From Bidens hawaiensis (taxonomy: Eukaryota > Streptophyta > Magnoliopsida > Asterales > Asteraceae): a DNA stretch of 64,000 nucleotides. The position numbers were made by a program, and so were the translations under genes. Positions 32,807 to 42,445 of this stretch are shown here, in pieces. A model generated the notes under the pieces. It was not told the origin of the DNA and ran no database searches. It saw nothing but the letters and a program-made list of their open reading frames with translations. Where the stretch lies: positions 62,001 through 126,000 of the forward strand of contig JAIQDT010002053.1 in assembly GCA_021521415.1 (NCBI GenBank), written 5' to 3'. How positions within the stretch are numbered: the stretch's first letter is position 1; the number at the start of each line of letters is the position of its first letter.

Positions 32807-35800
32807 GTTGCTCTAGATGATCCAAGATTCAACATGTGGATCATAGACTCAGGAGCTTCCAGGCACATGACTGGAAACATGAATCTCCTTTCAAGTGTCA
32901 GACAAATAAAAGGAGGTGCAGTTTCCTTTGCAGGAAATCAAGGAGGTTATATCACGGCCCAAGGAATGGTGTCTAATGGGCGAATTTCGTTTGAGAAAGT
33001 AAATTTCATCAAAGAGTTGGAGAACAACCTGTTGTCGATAAGTCAAATCTGCGACAAAGGTTTCAAAGTTATGTTTGACGACCGAGATTGCCACATCTTG
33101 CCTAAGGATTTCAACTTTCCTGAAGACAAGGTTTTAATGTCAGCTGCACGCCAGAGTGATCTTTACATTCTGGATATGGCTAAGGCAGGGTCAACGTCTC
33201 CAACGGCGACATGTTTCGTGTCCAAGGCATCCGAACGTGATACTGTCTTATGGCATAGACGGATGGGACACATAAATGTCAGGAACATGAACAAGCTTGT
33301 GCACCGCAGACTAGTTGAGGGAGTTAATCTGAGAAGTTTTCGTCTCCCTGATTCATGTGTGAAGTGCAAAGCCGGAAAGCAGATAAAAAGGTCCCACAAG
33401 TCTAAGAGTTTCCACTCAATTGATATTCCGTTGGAACTCCTTCATATGGATCTTTTTGGCCCAATAAGCGTCAAAAGTATCTCTGGGCACTCATACTGTC
33501 TAGTGGTTACTGATGAATATTCTAGATTCTCTTGGGTGTTTTTCTTGAAAGTAAAATCAGAAACGTTTGGGTGTATACAACTGCTGGTTACAACTATTGA
33601 GTCTCAATACAATCTGAAGGTTCGAAGAATGCGGTCAGATAACGGTACAGAATTTAAAAATGCGAATGTTGAAAATTTCTGCAAAGAAAAAGGGATCGTT
33701 CAGGAGTTCAGTGCCCCATATGTTCCTCAAATGAACGGGGTTGCTGAAAGGAAAAATCGTACGTTAATCGAGACAGCAAGAACAATGTTAGCCGACTCAG
33801 TGTTACCTGTTACGTTTTGGAGTGAGGCAATTGCCAACGCCTGTTTCACATTAAATCGGGTAGGCATCGTCAAGCGCCACGGCAAGACAAGTTTCGAGCT
33901 TCTTCAACGACGAAGGCCTAACTTAGAGCACCTGGAACCATTCGGGGCTCTTTGCACGTTACTTAAAAGGCAAGTCGATAATAAGTTCGAGGAGAAGATC
34001 ATCAACGGCTATTTTCTGGGTTACAGCATACCTCTCAAAAGGGTCTTCAACAGAACAACAAAATTAGTTGAAGAATGGTACCATGTCGATGTTCAACGCT
34101 ACACAGAACCAGCCAAGGGGACAGGAGAAGACTGGTTGTTTGATTATGACAAACTGTTCAAGTCATTCAATCTGTATGAGATTGCTATTCAAATGATGTA
34201 TGAGGCGCAAAATGCACCTCCTGATGAATCTTTGCAATCTTCAACTCATCCTGGTCCGTCATCATCTTCCTCCACAGAGTCTAGCGATCAAGTTCAAGAA
34301 TCTTCCGAATCTGAATCTGAAGATGAATCTCCAGCAGATGATGTACAATCGGCACCAACTCAGGTTACGTCACAACCTTCATCGTCAAATCAAGAAGTGC
34401 CGAATGCAGATCAGCCTCTAACGTCTACTTCAGAGGCACCACAATCCGCTCCAGTTCCTGAGCCGAACTTAACTAACTTGGAACAAAATGTTGTCGTTTC
34501 TGACAATCCGGTTGTTAGGACTGAACGTGATCATCCACAAGACAACATTATAGGGGACATTCAACAGGGTGTCAAAACTCGTCGACAGCTGAATTTTGGT
34601 CTCTACACAGAAATGATGGAGTCAGGATTAGTTGCTCTTAATGCCCATGAATGCTTCTTAGCACAAGAAGAACCACACAGCACCACCGATGCGCTGAAAG
34701 ATCCCAACTGGGTCACAGCCATGCAAGAGGAATTATTGCAGTTTAAAAGACTTGGTGTGTGGAAGCTGGTGGATCTCCCCAAAGGACAGAAGAAAATTGG
34801 CACTAAGTGGGTACTAAAATGTAAACGTGATGATCGTGGAGTGATTGTTCGCAACAAAGCCCGCCTGGTGGTCCAAGGGTTTAGGCAAATCGAAGGCCTA
34901 GACTACAATGAGGTATATGCTCCGGTTGCTCGTTTGGAGGCAATTCGGATGTTCTTGGCGTATGCATCTTTCAAGAAATTCAAAGTATATCAGATGGACG
35001 TCAAGAGTGCCTTTTTGTACGGTCACATCGAAGAGACCGTATATGTGGCACAACCTCCAGGTTTTGAAGACCCATATCACAAGGACAAAGCTTATCTGCT
35101 CAATAAGGCTTTGTACGGTCTTCACCAAGCCCCGAGAGCTTGGTATAAAGAACTATCCAAACACCTTCTCAACAACGGGTTTCGAAGGGGAACCATTGAC
35201 TGCACGTTATTCACAAAAGAAAAAGAAGGAGATCTAATTATGGTACAAGTGTACGTGGACGACATCATCTTCGGGTCCACGAATAAAACACTTTGTAAGG
35301 AGTTCGAACAGGTGATGAAAGAAAAATTTGAAATGAGCTCCATGGGTGAGATGAAGTTCTTCTTAGGACTTCAAGTTGATCAAAAAGATTCCGGTATCTT
35401 CATTCACCAGACAAAATACGTCAATGACATCTTGAAACGGTTTGAGATGTTGAGTTCTTCTTCACAGAGAACTCCTTTAGAGGTTAATCACGGGATTAAT
35501 CCTGACGAGAAGGGTGAATTGATCAATCCAACTCACTATAGAGGGATCATCGGATCTCTAATGTACCTGACTGCTTCTCGGCCAGACATAATGTTTGCTA
35601 CGTGTCTCTGTGCACGTTACCAGTCAAAGCCGAAGGTCTCCCATCTGATTGCAGTCAAAAGAATTTTGCGTTATCTGAAGGGTACTCCTGATTGGGGTCT
35701 TTGGTATCCTTATGATGATAACTTTGATCTACATGCGTATAGTGATTCGGACTATGGTGGTTGTAAACTCGATTACAAATCAACAACAGCAGGATGTCAG

Positions 35801-36220
35801 TTCTTTGGAAGTCGTTTAGTAACGTGGCAATGCAAAAAGCAGACGTCAGTCTCCACTTCAACAGCTGAGGCGGAATATATTGCGGCTGCCAGTTGCTGTT
35901 CTCAAGTTATTTGGATTCAGCAACAAATGCGTGACTACGGTATTGAATGCTCTACTACTCCCATATATATTGATAATTCTGCTGCAATTTCAATTACCAA
36001 AAATCCGGTTCATTTTAGCAAAACGAAGCACATCGAAATTCGATATCACTTCCTTCGTGACTGCTACGAAAAGAAGTTAATCGATGTGATAAAAATCCCC
36101 ACTCAGGAACAACGCGCTGATCTCTTCACTAAAGCATTTGATAAACCACGGTTTTTATATTTACTAGAGATCAACGGCGTTAAACGTATATCAGATGATG
36201 TTCCTGAAGATATCATTTAA
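32801..36220 (+). CDS. pol: Element B Pol: protease, integrase, reverse transcriptase, RNase H
   Basis: Uninterrupted 1139-codon copia Pol. Protease IIDSGASRHMTG with Asp at residue 16. GAG-pre-integrase [15 protein letters not shown]. Integrase triad D217 (HMDLFGP), D280 (RSDNGTEF), E316 (NGVAERKN), with D-to-E spacing of 35. A Ser/Pro/Gln-rich linker follows the integrase. RT has [21 protein letters not shown] and YVDDIIF (YVDD at about 818-821). RNase H has YSDSDYGGC, STAEAEYIAA and DNSAAISITKNP. There is no suitable ATG: the frame opens at the acceptor GTGCAG, so translation as a spliced Gag-Pol fusion is the best guess. Confidence 0.96.
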   Translation: MQVALDDPRFNMWIIDSGASRHMTGNMNLLSSVRQIKGGAVSFAGNQGGYITAQGMVSNGRISFEKVNFIKELENNLLSISQICDKGFKVMFDDRDCHILPKDFNFPEDKVLMSAARQSDLYILDMAKAGSTSPTATCFVSKASERDTVLWHRRMGHINVRNMNKLVHRRLVEGVNLRSFRLPDSCVKCKAGKQIKRSHKSKSFHSIDIPLELLHMDLFGPISVKSISGHSYCLVVTDEYSRFSWVFFLKVKSETFGCIQLLVTTIESQYNLKVRRMRSDNGTEFKNANVENFCKEKGIVQEFSAPYVPQMNGVAERKNRTLIETARTMLADSVLPVTFWSEAIANACFTLNRVGIVKRHGKTSFELLQRRRPNLEHLEPFGALCTLLKRQVDNKFEEKIINGYFLGYSIPLKRVFNRTTKLVEEWYHVDVQRYTEPAKGTGEDWLFDYDKLFKSFNLYEIAIQMMYEAQNAPPDESLQSSTHPGPSSSSSTESSDQVQESSESESEDESPADDVQSAPTQVTSQPSSSNQEVPNADQPLTSTSEAPQSAPVPEPNLTNLEQNVVVSDNPVVRTERDHPQDNIIGDIQQGVKTRRQLNFGLYTEMMESGLVALNAHECFLAQEEPHSTTDALKDPNWVTAMQEELLQFKRLGVWKLVDLPKGQKKIGTKWVLKCKRDDRGVIVRNKARLVVQGFRQIEGLDYNEVYAPVARLEAIRMFLAYASFKKFKVYQMDVKSAFLYGHIEETVYVAQPPGFEDPYHKDKAYLLNKALYGLHQAPRAWYKELSKHLLNNGFRRGTIDCTLFTKEKEGDLIMVQVYVDDIIFGSTNKTLCKEFEQVMKEKFEMSSMGEMKFFLGLQVDQKDSGIFIHQTKYVNDILKRFEMLSSSSQRTPLEVNHGINPDEKGELINPTHYRGIIGSLMYLTASRPDIMFATCLCARYQSKPKVSHLIAVKRILRYLKGTPDWGLWYPYDDNFDLHAYSDSDYGGCKLDYKSTTAGCQFFGSRLVTWQCKKQTSVSTSTAEAEYIAAASCCSQVIWIQQQMRDYGIECSTTPIYIDNSAAISITKNPVHFSKTKHIEIRYHFLRDCYEKKLIDVIKIPTQEQRADLFTKAFDKPRFLYLLEINGVKRISDDVPEDII

Positions 36221-36293
36221 ATTGTTTTCATTTTTCTTTTCTTAAAAATTTAAAAAAAAAAAAAAAATCCAAAAAGATTTTGTTTTTTATAAA

Positions 36294-36310
36294 TTCTAGG
36301 GGGAGAAAAG
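36294..36310 (+). other. Extra polypurine-tract-like sequence after pol
   Basis: CTAGGGGGAGAAAAGG shortly after the pol stop. It is close to the polypurine tract of element C (CTAGGGGGAGAT). Sireviruses are known for multiple polypurine tracts; this one lies 6 kb before the 3' LTR. Confidence 0.5.
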
Positions 36311-36399
36311 GTTCAAGAAAAACCAAAAACAATATAAAATACAAAAACCCAAAAACATTAAAAAAAATTTTCAAAATTTTGAGAAGTTGATCTTGTTAC

Positions 36400-37180
36400 A
36401 AGAAAGGTGATAGTACACAGACGCTATCATACTGAGACATCAAAAAGATTTGCTATTTCTGTACAGCTTATTTTCATTTTTCTTATATTAAATTTTTATA
36501 CATCACTATCGCTTAAAATTATGTCGGTTACCTCAGTTTGATGGACACATTTTCGGATGTGTTTTGGTCCTTATTTCTACTAGTAGATTATGAGGATAGC
36601 CATTAACCAGATGACTGAAAGTGATCGGGGCGGGTTTTGATGGTTTTTATTCTTTCGCTGAAAAATAGTCGGTTATACTTAGTTAGAAGGACACATACTC
36701 GTATGTGGTCGGTCCAGTTGATCCATTGGATCTTCAGGATAGCCGTTTACCTGAAGACTTTGACTTGATCGGGGCGAAATAATTTAAACGTTTTTTAAAG
36801 ACATTCATTTATATTCAGAAAATGAGAAATTGATCCAACCTTGGAAAATGATAGATACACTGATTCTGTGTGCTTAACTAGTGAAGTTATTAGGCTTAAA
36901 AGGCTTTAGAACAGTCATTGTGTGTCATGGTAGCTTTTTATGGTGCGTAAAAGTAGATGTGATACAAACTAAATCTACTCGATTTTACGTGGAAACTCCT
37001 TAAGAGTTTTGTTTGTCTTCATATATATCTTTCCGAATGATAGGCAGAAAAGCGATTACCCAGTCATACACGAGCCCATAAGTGTTCTGATTCCCGTAAA
37101 GATAGTGCATGAAGAAACTGCAGTGATCCAGATTCGGGACTTGCAATTGTTTTACTACTCTGAAGTCTATGTAACATTCA

Positions 37181-37233
<53 letters not shown>

Positions 37234-37639
37234 TCTTTATGAGTTATTGAAACATTCTAGAGTTAATAATGTCAAGACTTCTCAATTATGGAGTAAGAAA
37301 GAAAACGGGAAGCAGATGAAGACACTTACAACCTTAATCAGACACTATGGGTCAAGGTCAATTCGAGGTGACTTGGGGAAAGCCAAATACGCCTTGAGAA
37401 TAGATAGGAGGCATCATAATCTCTGAGTTGTTATTCACTTAAATTTTGAGACATAATTGAACCTAACTCGTATCACAGAAACGATGAAAACCATTTTAAG
37501 TTATTTTCATGCTCATAACCTGTTTCTTTATGTCATAATACAGCTCAACACGGATCTATGTGACAGTCACTTAATTAGTATGAATCCTGTTCGGATCTTT
37601 CTCACAAAAAGAATATTCATTATGTCTTGTTCAACTTCG

Positions 37640-37640
<1 letters not shown>
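36400..37640 (+). other. Element B conserved non-coding block with repeated stem-loops
   Basis: Two related units, 36509-36634 and 36655-36776, share the order TCGCT, GTCGGTTA, GGACACAT stem-loop, GGTCC, GGATAGCC then TTAACC/TTTACC, GATCGGGGCG. Predicted stems: ACACAT/ATGTGT at 36545-36562, CACATAC/GTATGTG at 36692-36707, CTTCAGG/CCTGAAG at 36732-36756. Later pieces (37045-37075, 37320-37420, 37540-37610) also match element A. No ORF. Conservation across families without coding suggests an RNA-level role. Confidence 0.72.
37182..37228 (+). repeat. Poly-A tract 1 in element B
   Basis: 47 uninterrupted A. Element A has an A-rich run at the homologous place (minus strand of 5073-5125). Nearby lysine-rich frames are artefacts of this run. 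Confidence 0.95.

Positions 37641-37645
<5 letters not shown>

Positions 37646-37698
<53 letters not shown>
37646..37698 (+). repeat. Poly-A tract 2 in element B
   Basis: 53 uninterrupted A, followed at 37771-37791 by a T run. Lengths of such runs are error-prone in assemblies. Confidence 0.95.
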
Positions 37699-37703
<5 letters not shown>

Positions 37704-37900
37704 CAGTAGATAGTCATATACGTCTGTATGATTTCTTATTATAGATCCTTCTCAACCAAAAATAATGTGTTTTAAATTTTTTTTTTTTTTTTTGTACAGA
37801 TGTTTATTTCAGTTTGAATATTATAAAAAGAAACAAGACAAAAATTCAAAAACATTTTTATTCTGAATTAATTTTTCTTTAATTTTATTCTGCTTTAATG

Positions 37901-38078
37901 TCGATGAGAAATCATTGTGACAGGTAGTCTGATCCCTGTCCCTCCCTGTAAATATTTTGATAAAAACCAAAAAAGATTTTATTTCTATTTATTTTTTTTC
38001 TTTCTTTCTCATTTTATCTATTTCTGTTTGTTTGAGAATCGATGAGAAATCATCGTGACAGGTAGTCTGATCCCTGTC
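37901..38078 (+). repeat. Direct repeat in element B, two copies
   Basis: About 40 bp beginning TCGATGAGAAATCAT and containing GACAGGTAGTCTGATCCCTG, at 37901-37940 and 38039-38078, one mismatch seen. It lies between the poly-A tracts and the palindrome block. Function unknown. Confidence 0.85.
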
Positions 38079-38403
38079 TGTTCCTACTAAATGTTTATCC
38101 AGTGTGTAGGAATGAAAGAAAACTTCATGCAGGTTGCTAAATGTTCATCTGTGCAACAGGCTGTGCATGAAAGAAAGAATGAAGTGACAAGAAAACCCAA
38201 AGATGTTTGAGCCTGATATTTTTCCATTTGTTACTAATGTATTATGATCTATATGTTCTGTAGGAACGAAGCTCTCAGGATTGGAAAATGTCTACGAAAA
38301 CTAACCAAGTGTCAAAAGTTTATGTTTTCGTGCAGGTTCAAAGGCATCACGATCGATGGACGGGAAATAAGAAATTTAAAAATTTATTTTTCAAATGTTT
38401 TCC

Positions 38404-39012
38404 CTCATTCGATCGAATAGGTTGCTATTCGAACGAATAACTCGATCGAATGAACAAATTCGATCGAATCAGTGGTTGAGGAATGTAAACAGTTGCGAAG
38501 AGACTCATTCGACCGAATAAGAATCTCATTCGATCGAATGGTCCAAACGAACAAGTCCGTTCGATCGAATAAGTCCAAAAATAGTATAAATATTCAAACT
38601 CATTCGATCGATCAGTTTTATTCGAAATATTTTACGGATTTTTGCTCTCAAATTGATTTTCCTCAAACCCTCTTTTTGATCCGATCATATTATTCGATTT
38701 TTCACGTAGATCACGAAAATGTAAGTTTTACTTGTTTTTAACCGTGTTTTGATCGAGTTCTTGATCGTTTAAGTTTTCCGGGTTCGGTGTTCTTCGTTTC
38801 TGGGTTTCTGTTTGAATGAGTCGAACCAGTCCATTCGATCGAACGAGTTTCTTATTCGATCGAATGTGACTTATTCGACCACTAGTTCGATCGAATCAGA
38901 AGTCAACGATAAGATCTATCTCATTCGATTGTCTGTGATCGAACCAGATCTCATTCGATCGAATGAATAGCTCAACCGATCGAATGTGTTACTCGTTCGA
39001 TCGAACTAGTCC
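38404..39012 (+). promoter_or_regulatory. Putative internal promoter of element B 3' ORF with TTCGATCGAA cluster
   Basis: Nine exact TTCGATCGAA decamers plus variants in about 600 bp: four before and five after a TATA box, TATAAATA, at 38585-38592. The 5' LTR has the same order of decamers followed by a TATA box. A candidate 5' UTR intron runs from GTAAGT at 38721 to TTTACAG at 39084, five bases before the ORF ATG. Separate transcription of the 3' ORF is inferred from these signals. Confidence 0.6.
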
Positions 39013-39089
39013 AGAAAATTTGAAAAGTTTAAACGCATTCAGTCGTTTCAATATCTGTTCGTTCTAACACGTTTAAGTTTACAGATTCA

Positions 39090-40667
39090 ATGGCTGAAGT
39101 TGCAGTAGTGGTTGCCCCGTACAAAACGTCCATCAAGCACAACATCGTGGCTTTTCTAGACGAAAAGTCGAGCCACGGGAAAGACTTTGCAACGGTGATA
39201 AAGTTTCTGAAGAGGTCGAGGATCTCTGGACCCATCTCTAGGATTATTGAGCCTATCATGTCTATCCAACAAGAGTTTTGGAGGAATGCCACGCACGACA
39301 AAACAGTCGTGCCGTCGGTTATTCGCTCCACCGTTAGAGGGCATGCAATTGTTATATCTGCCCAGGTCATTCGAGAAGTCTGTGGATTTGAAGATGATGA
39401 ATCAGACCCGACCTCCCTACATCCTGCTGCAACAAGAGGATGTTTCGCACGTATGAAGTATGACGGCGACCTCAATGCCGGTCTGCTTCATAAGGCCAAC
39501 TTGTGCCCCGAGTTCAAATATTTGGCACACGTTGTGATGCACTGCTTGGGCCCTCAACGAACCAGCTTTGACAAGCTGAGGGAAAGCATGCAGTTCACTG
39601 TAGCTGCTTTGGTGATGAACCGACCATACAACTTCTCTCAGATGACTTTCGGTCATATGGTCGAGAACATCACGTTGAAGCAAGGGAAAAGTGAGAAGTT
39701 TCTACAGTTCCCACGGTTCGTGCAAATGATTGTCGATACTCAAGCACCAGGGTTACTGAAAGAAAACGAAGGTGATGTGGTGAAACTGGACCACATGAAA
39801 AATGAGACTCTCAACCGTCTCAAATCTTACAAGGAACGTCCAACCAGGCCACCAATCAAAAGATGCTTCGGGCATTTGGTGAATCCGTCTTACAGGGCCC
39901 CTCCTAAAAGGAAATGGAGAAATGATACCAGTGACTCAGACGTCGAAAACTTACCTTTGCAGGAATCAAGCGACGACTCTGACACTGAGGAGGTGGCGGT
40001 CCCTGAAGATACAAGGACCGAAGCTGAAAAGGAGGCTGATTCGTTTCTAAATGAAGAAGAGTTGGAAACTGGTGAGGAAGTCAGAGCCGTGGAAAATCCG
40101 GCCGACATAGATGTAGGAGAAGAAAGGCCTGCAAAGAGGCAAAAGAAGAAGGTTACTCGGAAGTATCGAAGCTTATTTCCCGATCAACCGCGTCCCTCAA
40201 TGTTACCATCCGTCGGGACTTCTGCTGCTCCTCCTGCTCAACCAGCACAGCCACCAACACCGCAGTCAGCTCAACAACCTATTCCTCAAGCTCAACCTGA
40301 AATGGCCATACCTCAAAAGGTTGCATCCGAACTTGCTGATTTGCACAAGGCGATGATGAAGATGTTACTGTTCAAGGCAGAGCAAGAAGAACAGAATCGG
40401 CTCAGAGATGAGCAGATTGCTAAACTTCAAGCTGAGAACGAAATGCTCAGGCTTGAAAATAGTCAGTTAAATGCTACTGTCGCTGAACAGGGATCTTCGA
40501 TCAATGAACAAGGTTCTTTGATCACCGAGCTGAGAGAGTCAAATCTACGCCTTGAAGCAAGAGTGACTGAGCTGAAGGGTGATGTTCTTCGTCTGGAAGG
40601 TCCAACCAATGTCGATGTGGACACAGACGAACTGGACTCTTCTGATGATGGAGGTGAAGGTAGTTAA
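39090..40667 (+). CDS. Element B 3' ORF, exon 1
   Basis: 525-codon frame. The N-terminal globular domain (about residues 10-265) shares RPYNFSQMTFGHMVEN and FLQFPRFVQMI with the 3' ORFs of A and C. Then come an acidic stretch (SDSDVENLPLQESSDDSDTE), a basic cluster RPAKRQKKKVTRKYR resembling a nuclear localisation signal, a Pro/Gln-rich linker and a long heptad-type coiled coil (about 415-510, AEQEEQNRLRDEQIAKLQAE and on). No signal peptide or membrane segment. The stop at 40665-40667 lies inside a probable intron whose donor, GAAG/GTAGTT, is at 40660; the true exon then ends at 40659 and the protein continues in exon 2. Confidence 0.85.
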   Translation: MAEVAVVVAPYKTSIKHNIVAFLDEKSSHGKDFATVIKFLKRSRISGPISRIIEPIMSIQQEFWRNATHDKTVVPSVIRSTVRGHAIVISAQVIREVCGFEDDESDPTSLHPAATRGCFARMKYDGDLNAGLLHKANLCPEFKYLAHVVMHCLGPQRTSFDKLRESMQFTVAALVMNRPYNFSQMTFGHMVENITLKQGKSEKFLQFPRFVQMIVDTQAPGLLKENEGDVVKLDHMKNETLNRLKSYKERPTRPPIKRCFGHLVNPSYRAPPKRKWRNDTSDSDVENLPLQESSDDSDTEEVAVPEDTRTEAEKEADSFLNEEELETGEEVRAVENPADIDVGEERPAKRQKKKVTRKYRSLFPDQPRPSMLPSVGTSAAPPAQPAQPPTPQSAQQPIPQAQPEMAIPQKVASELADLHKAMMKMLLFKAEQEEQNRLRDEQIAKLQAENEMLRLENSQLNATVAEQGSSINEQGSLITELRESNLRLEARVTELKGDVLRLEGPTNVDVDTDELDSSDDGGEGS

Positions 40668-40835
40668 GAGTATTTTGAGTGAATGTAGTAAGGACTTAAA
40701 TGTTAAATCTTTTCAATTAATGATTTGTTTGTAAACCTAGTTTCATATGTAATGATATTGTATTTAATGTTTATGATATTACATATGTTTACTTAAATTT
40801 GTTGTTACTTTGTGTTGTGATTATTAATCAAGCAG
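40660..40835 (+). other. Probable intron inside element B 3' ORF
   Basis: 176 bp, AT-rich, GT...AG (TTAATCAAGCAG). Splicing after one base of a Gly codon restores a Gly codon and keeps the reading frame. The homologous element A protein is one continuous ORF across this point, which supports splicing rather than two proteins. Confidence 0.72.
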
Positions 40836-42097
40836 GTGATGCTGATACATCAAATGTCCAACCGCTGCAGTCAAAAACAGCAGCGGAGTTTTTCACGTAT
40901 CTCTTGGACAACCCAGATGAACAGCAAATCTTCTCAAGTGGAGACTTGGAAGAAGGTGAGATTTCGCACAACTTCACGGAAGAAGAGCTAGAGCAAATGT
41001 TCGAGTTTTCAAACGAAGAAACAGGCAAAGTTCTGGCCTTGCCTTCAACAGAATCCACATCTGCTGCAGCTGCTTCAACCGACTCACCATCACCGACGGC
41101 CGCTGATCCGACACAAGTCGATCCTCCTCACTTCGAAGATGTCGAAATAGAAGACTTGACAAGGGAAGAATATCCTGAGTACTACACGTCGCAAACTGAC
41201 GATATTCCCAACTCATCAAGCTTCTTTCAAAACGTAAACGAGGAGGAAGTGCAGAAGAAGGCTGACGAAAGGTCAAATGCTATGAAACAGCCGTCTGAAG
41301 CCGATCAAGCCGAATTTAAAGACAAAACAGAAGAATGCAAGAAAGCGTTCAATGCTATTCTTGAAAAGATCAGGTCTAAACGCCAAGCGAAACCGACCAT
41401 TCCTCACACAAAGTCATATGATACTAAGGGTCGGAGAACCTCTGGAGAAATCCTAGCTTGGGCGTGTCTGAAAGACCTGAACTGCGTAGCTGTCAAAAGG
41501 GAAAAGGGGGTTGAGTACTATCAACGAATCACAGACTTGAAGACTCTTCCAACTTACGATCTTAATCGTCTTAATTTCCTGGACATGCTATACGCAAGCT
41601 CATCTCCATTCGCATCGTACTATCAGAGTGTATTACGAAAGGAATACAACTCAAAATGGAGATTGATTACACCGCAAAGGCCAAAGCGTTATACAAGTAA
41701 AAAGGAGATCGATCCGATCACCAACAGGCCAAAGATTGTTTTGAAGTACATGCCACCACTCACGATGAAGAAGATTCCTCTAAGAAAGATGAAGCAGGAC
41801 TTCTACAAAGCGTTCAGGCATTGGTACTATGACGGAAGACTGCATGAAGCAGTCATCGTGCTCAACGACAATGGAAATTGGAGCACAATTCGTATCTTTG
41901 ATCCTATGTGGCTCACAAACTTGTCACGGGAGGACGTCTACACGCTGTACAAGACAGAGATTCTCTACGCCCCCGAAGACATGGAGCAAGCTTTAACGTA
42001 TAGAAATGTCATTAGGATCTGCTTTGCCTATGACATACATGCAGGATCAAATTGGAAAGAGCAACAGAAGAAGTATGCACAAGAGACTGAAGCTTAA
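40836..42097 (+). CDS. Element B 3' ORF, exon 2
   Basis: Continues the 3' ORF protein for about 420 residues. It has an acidic start with LEEGEISHNF (A has IEEGEIVEE), then a conserved C-terminal domain (PTIPHTKSYDTKG, VLKYMPPLTMKKIPLRKM, FRHWYYDG) matching A, and a final RIFDPMWLTNLSREDV region that A has only beyond its TAG. No catalytic motif is recognised. The open frame starts before the exon because the intron's last bases are also open. Confidence 0.85.
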
Positions 42098-42370
42098 TTG
42101 TCATGTTTATTTTGTTTCTTGTTGTAATGAAAGGTTTAATCTTCTGGTTGTAATTGTTTTTGAGTTGAATGTAATTTGTTTTGGAACATTGTGATAGATT
42201 GTGCTTAAATGTTTATCTAAAGTTTCAATTGACAGCTTCTCAGGATATGCGGAACCTATGGTAAGTCTGACTGACTGGACCATTTGATCCTGAGAGAACT
42301 TCATGATGAAAGGAGTTCGTGGATGCAACATGCGCACCATTAGCTTTGAGAAAAGAGAGAGTGAGATAAC

Positions 42371-42382
42371 TCCAAGGGGGAG
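42371..42382 (+). other. Element B upstream copy of the polypurine tract
   Basis: TCCAAGGGGGAG, an exact copy of the tract adjoining the 3' LTR, 61 bp upstream of it. Multiple tracts are a Sirevirus trait. Confidence 0.75.
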
Positions 42383-42431
42383 TTACGATCGAGCAAGAGA
42401 ACTCGATTGATTGTAAGTAAATAGAACTGGC

Positions 42432-42445
42432 TCCAAGGGGGAGTT
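42432..42445 (+). other. Element B polypurine tract
   Basis: TCCAAGGGGGAGTT directly before the 3' LTR. Confidence 0.92.

Noticed and set aside
37009..37242. Lysine-rich ORFs across poly-A runs (also 37457-37744)
   Set aside because: Low-complexity translation of homopolymers.
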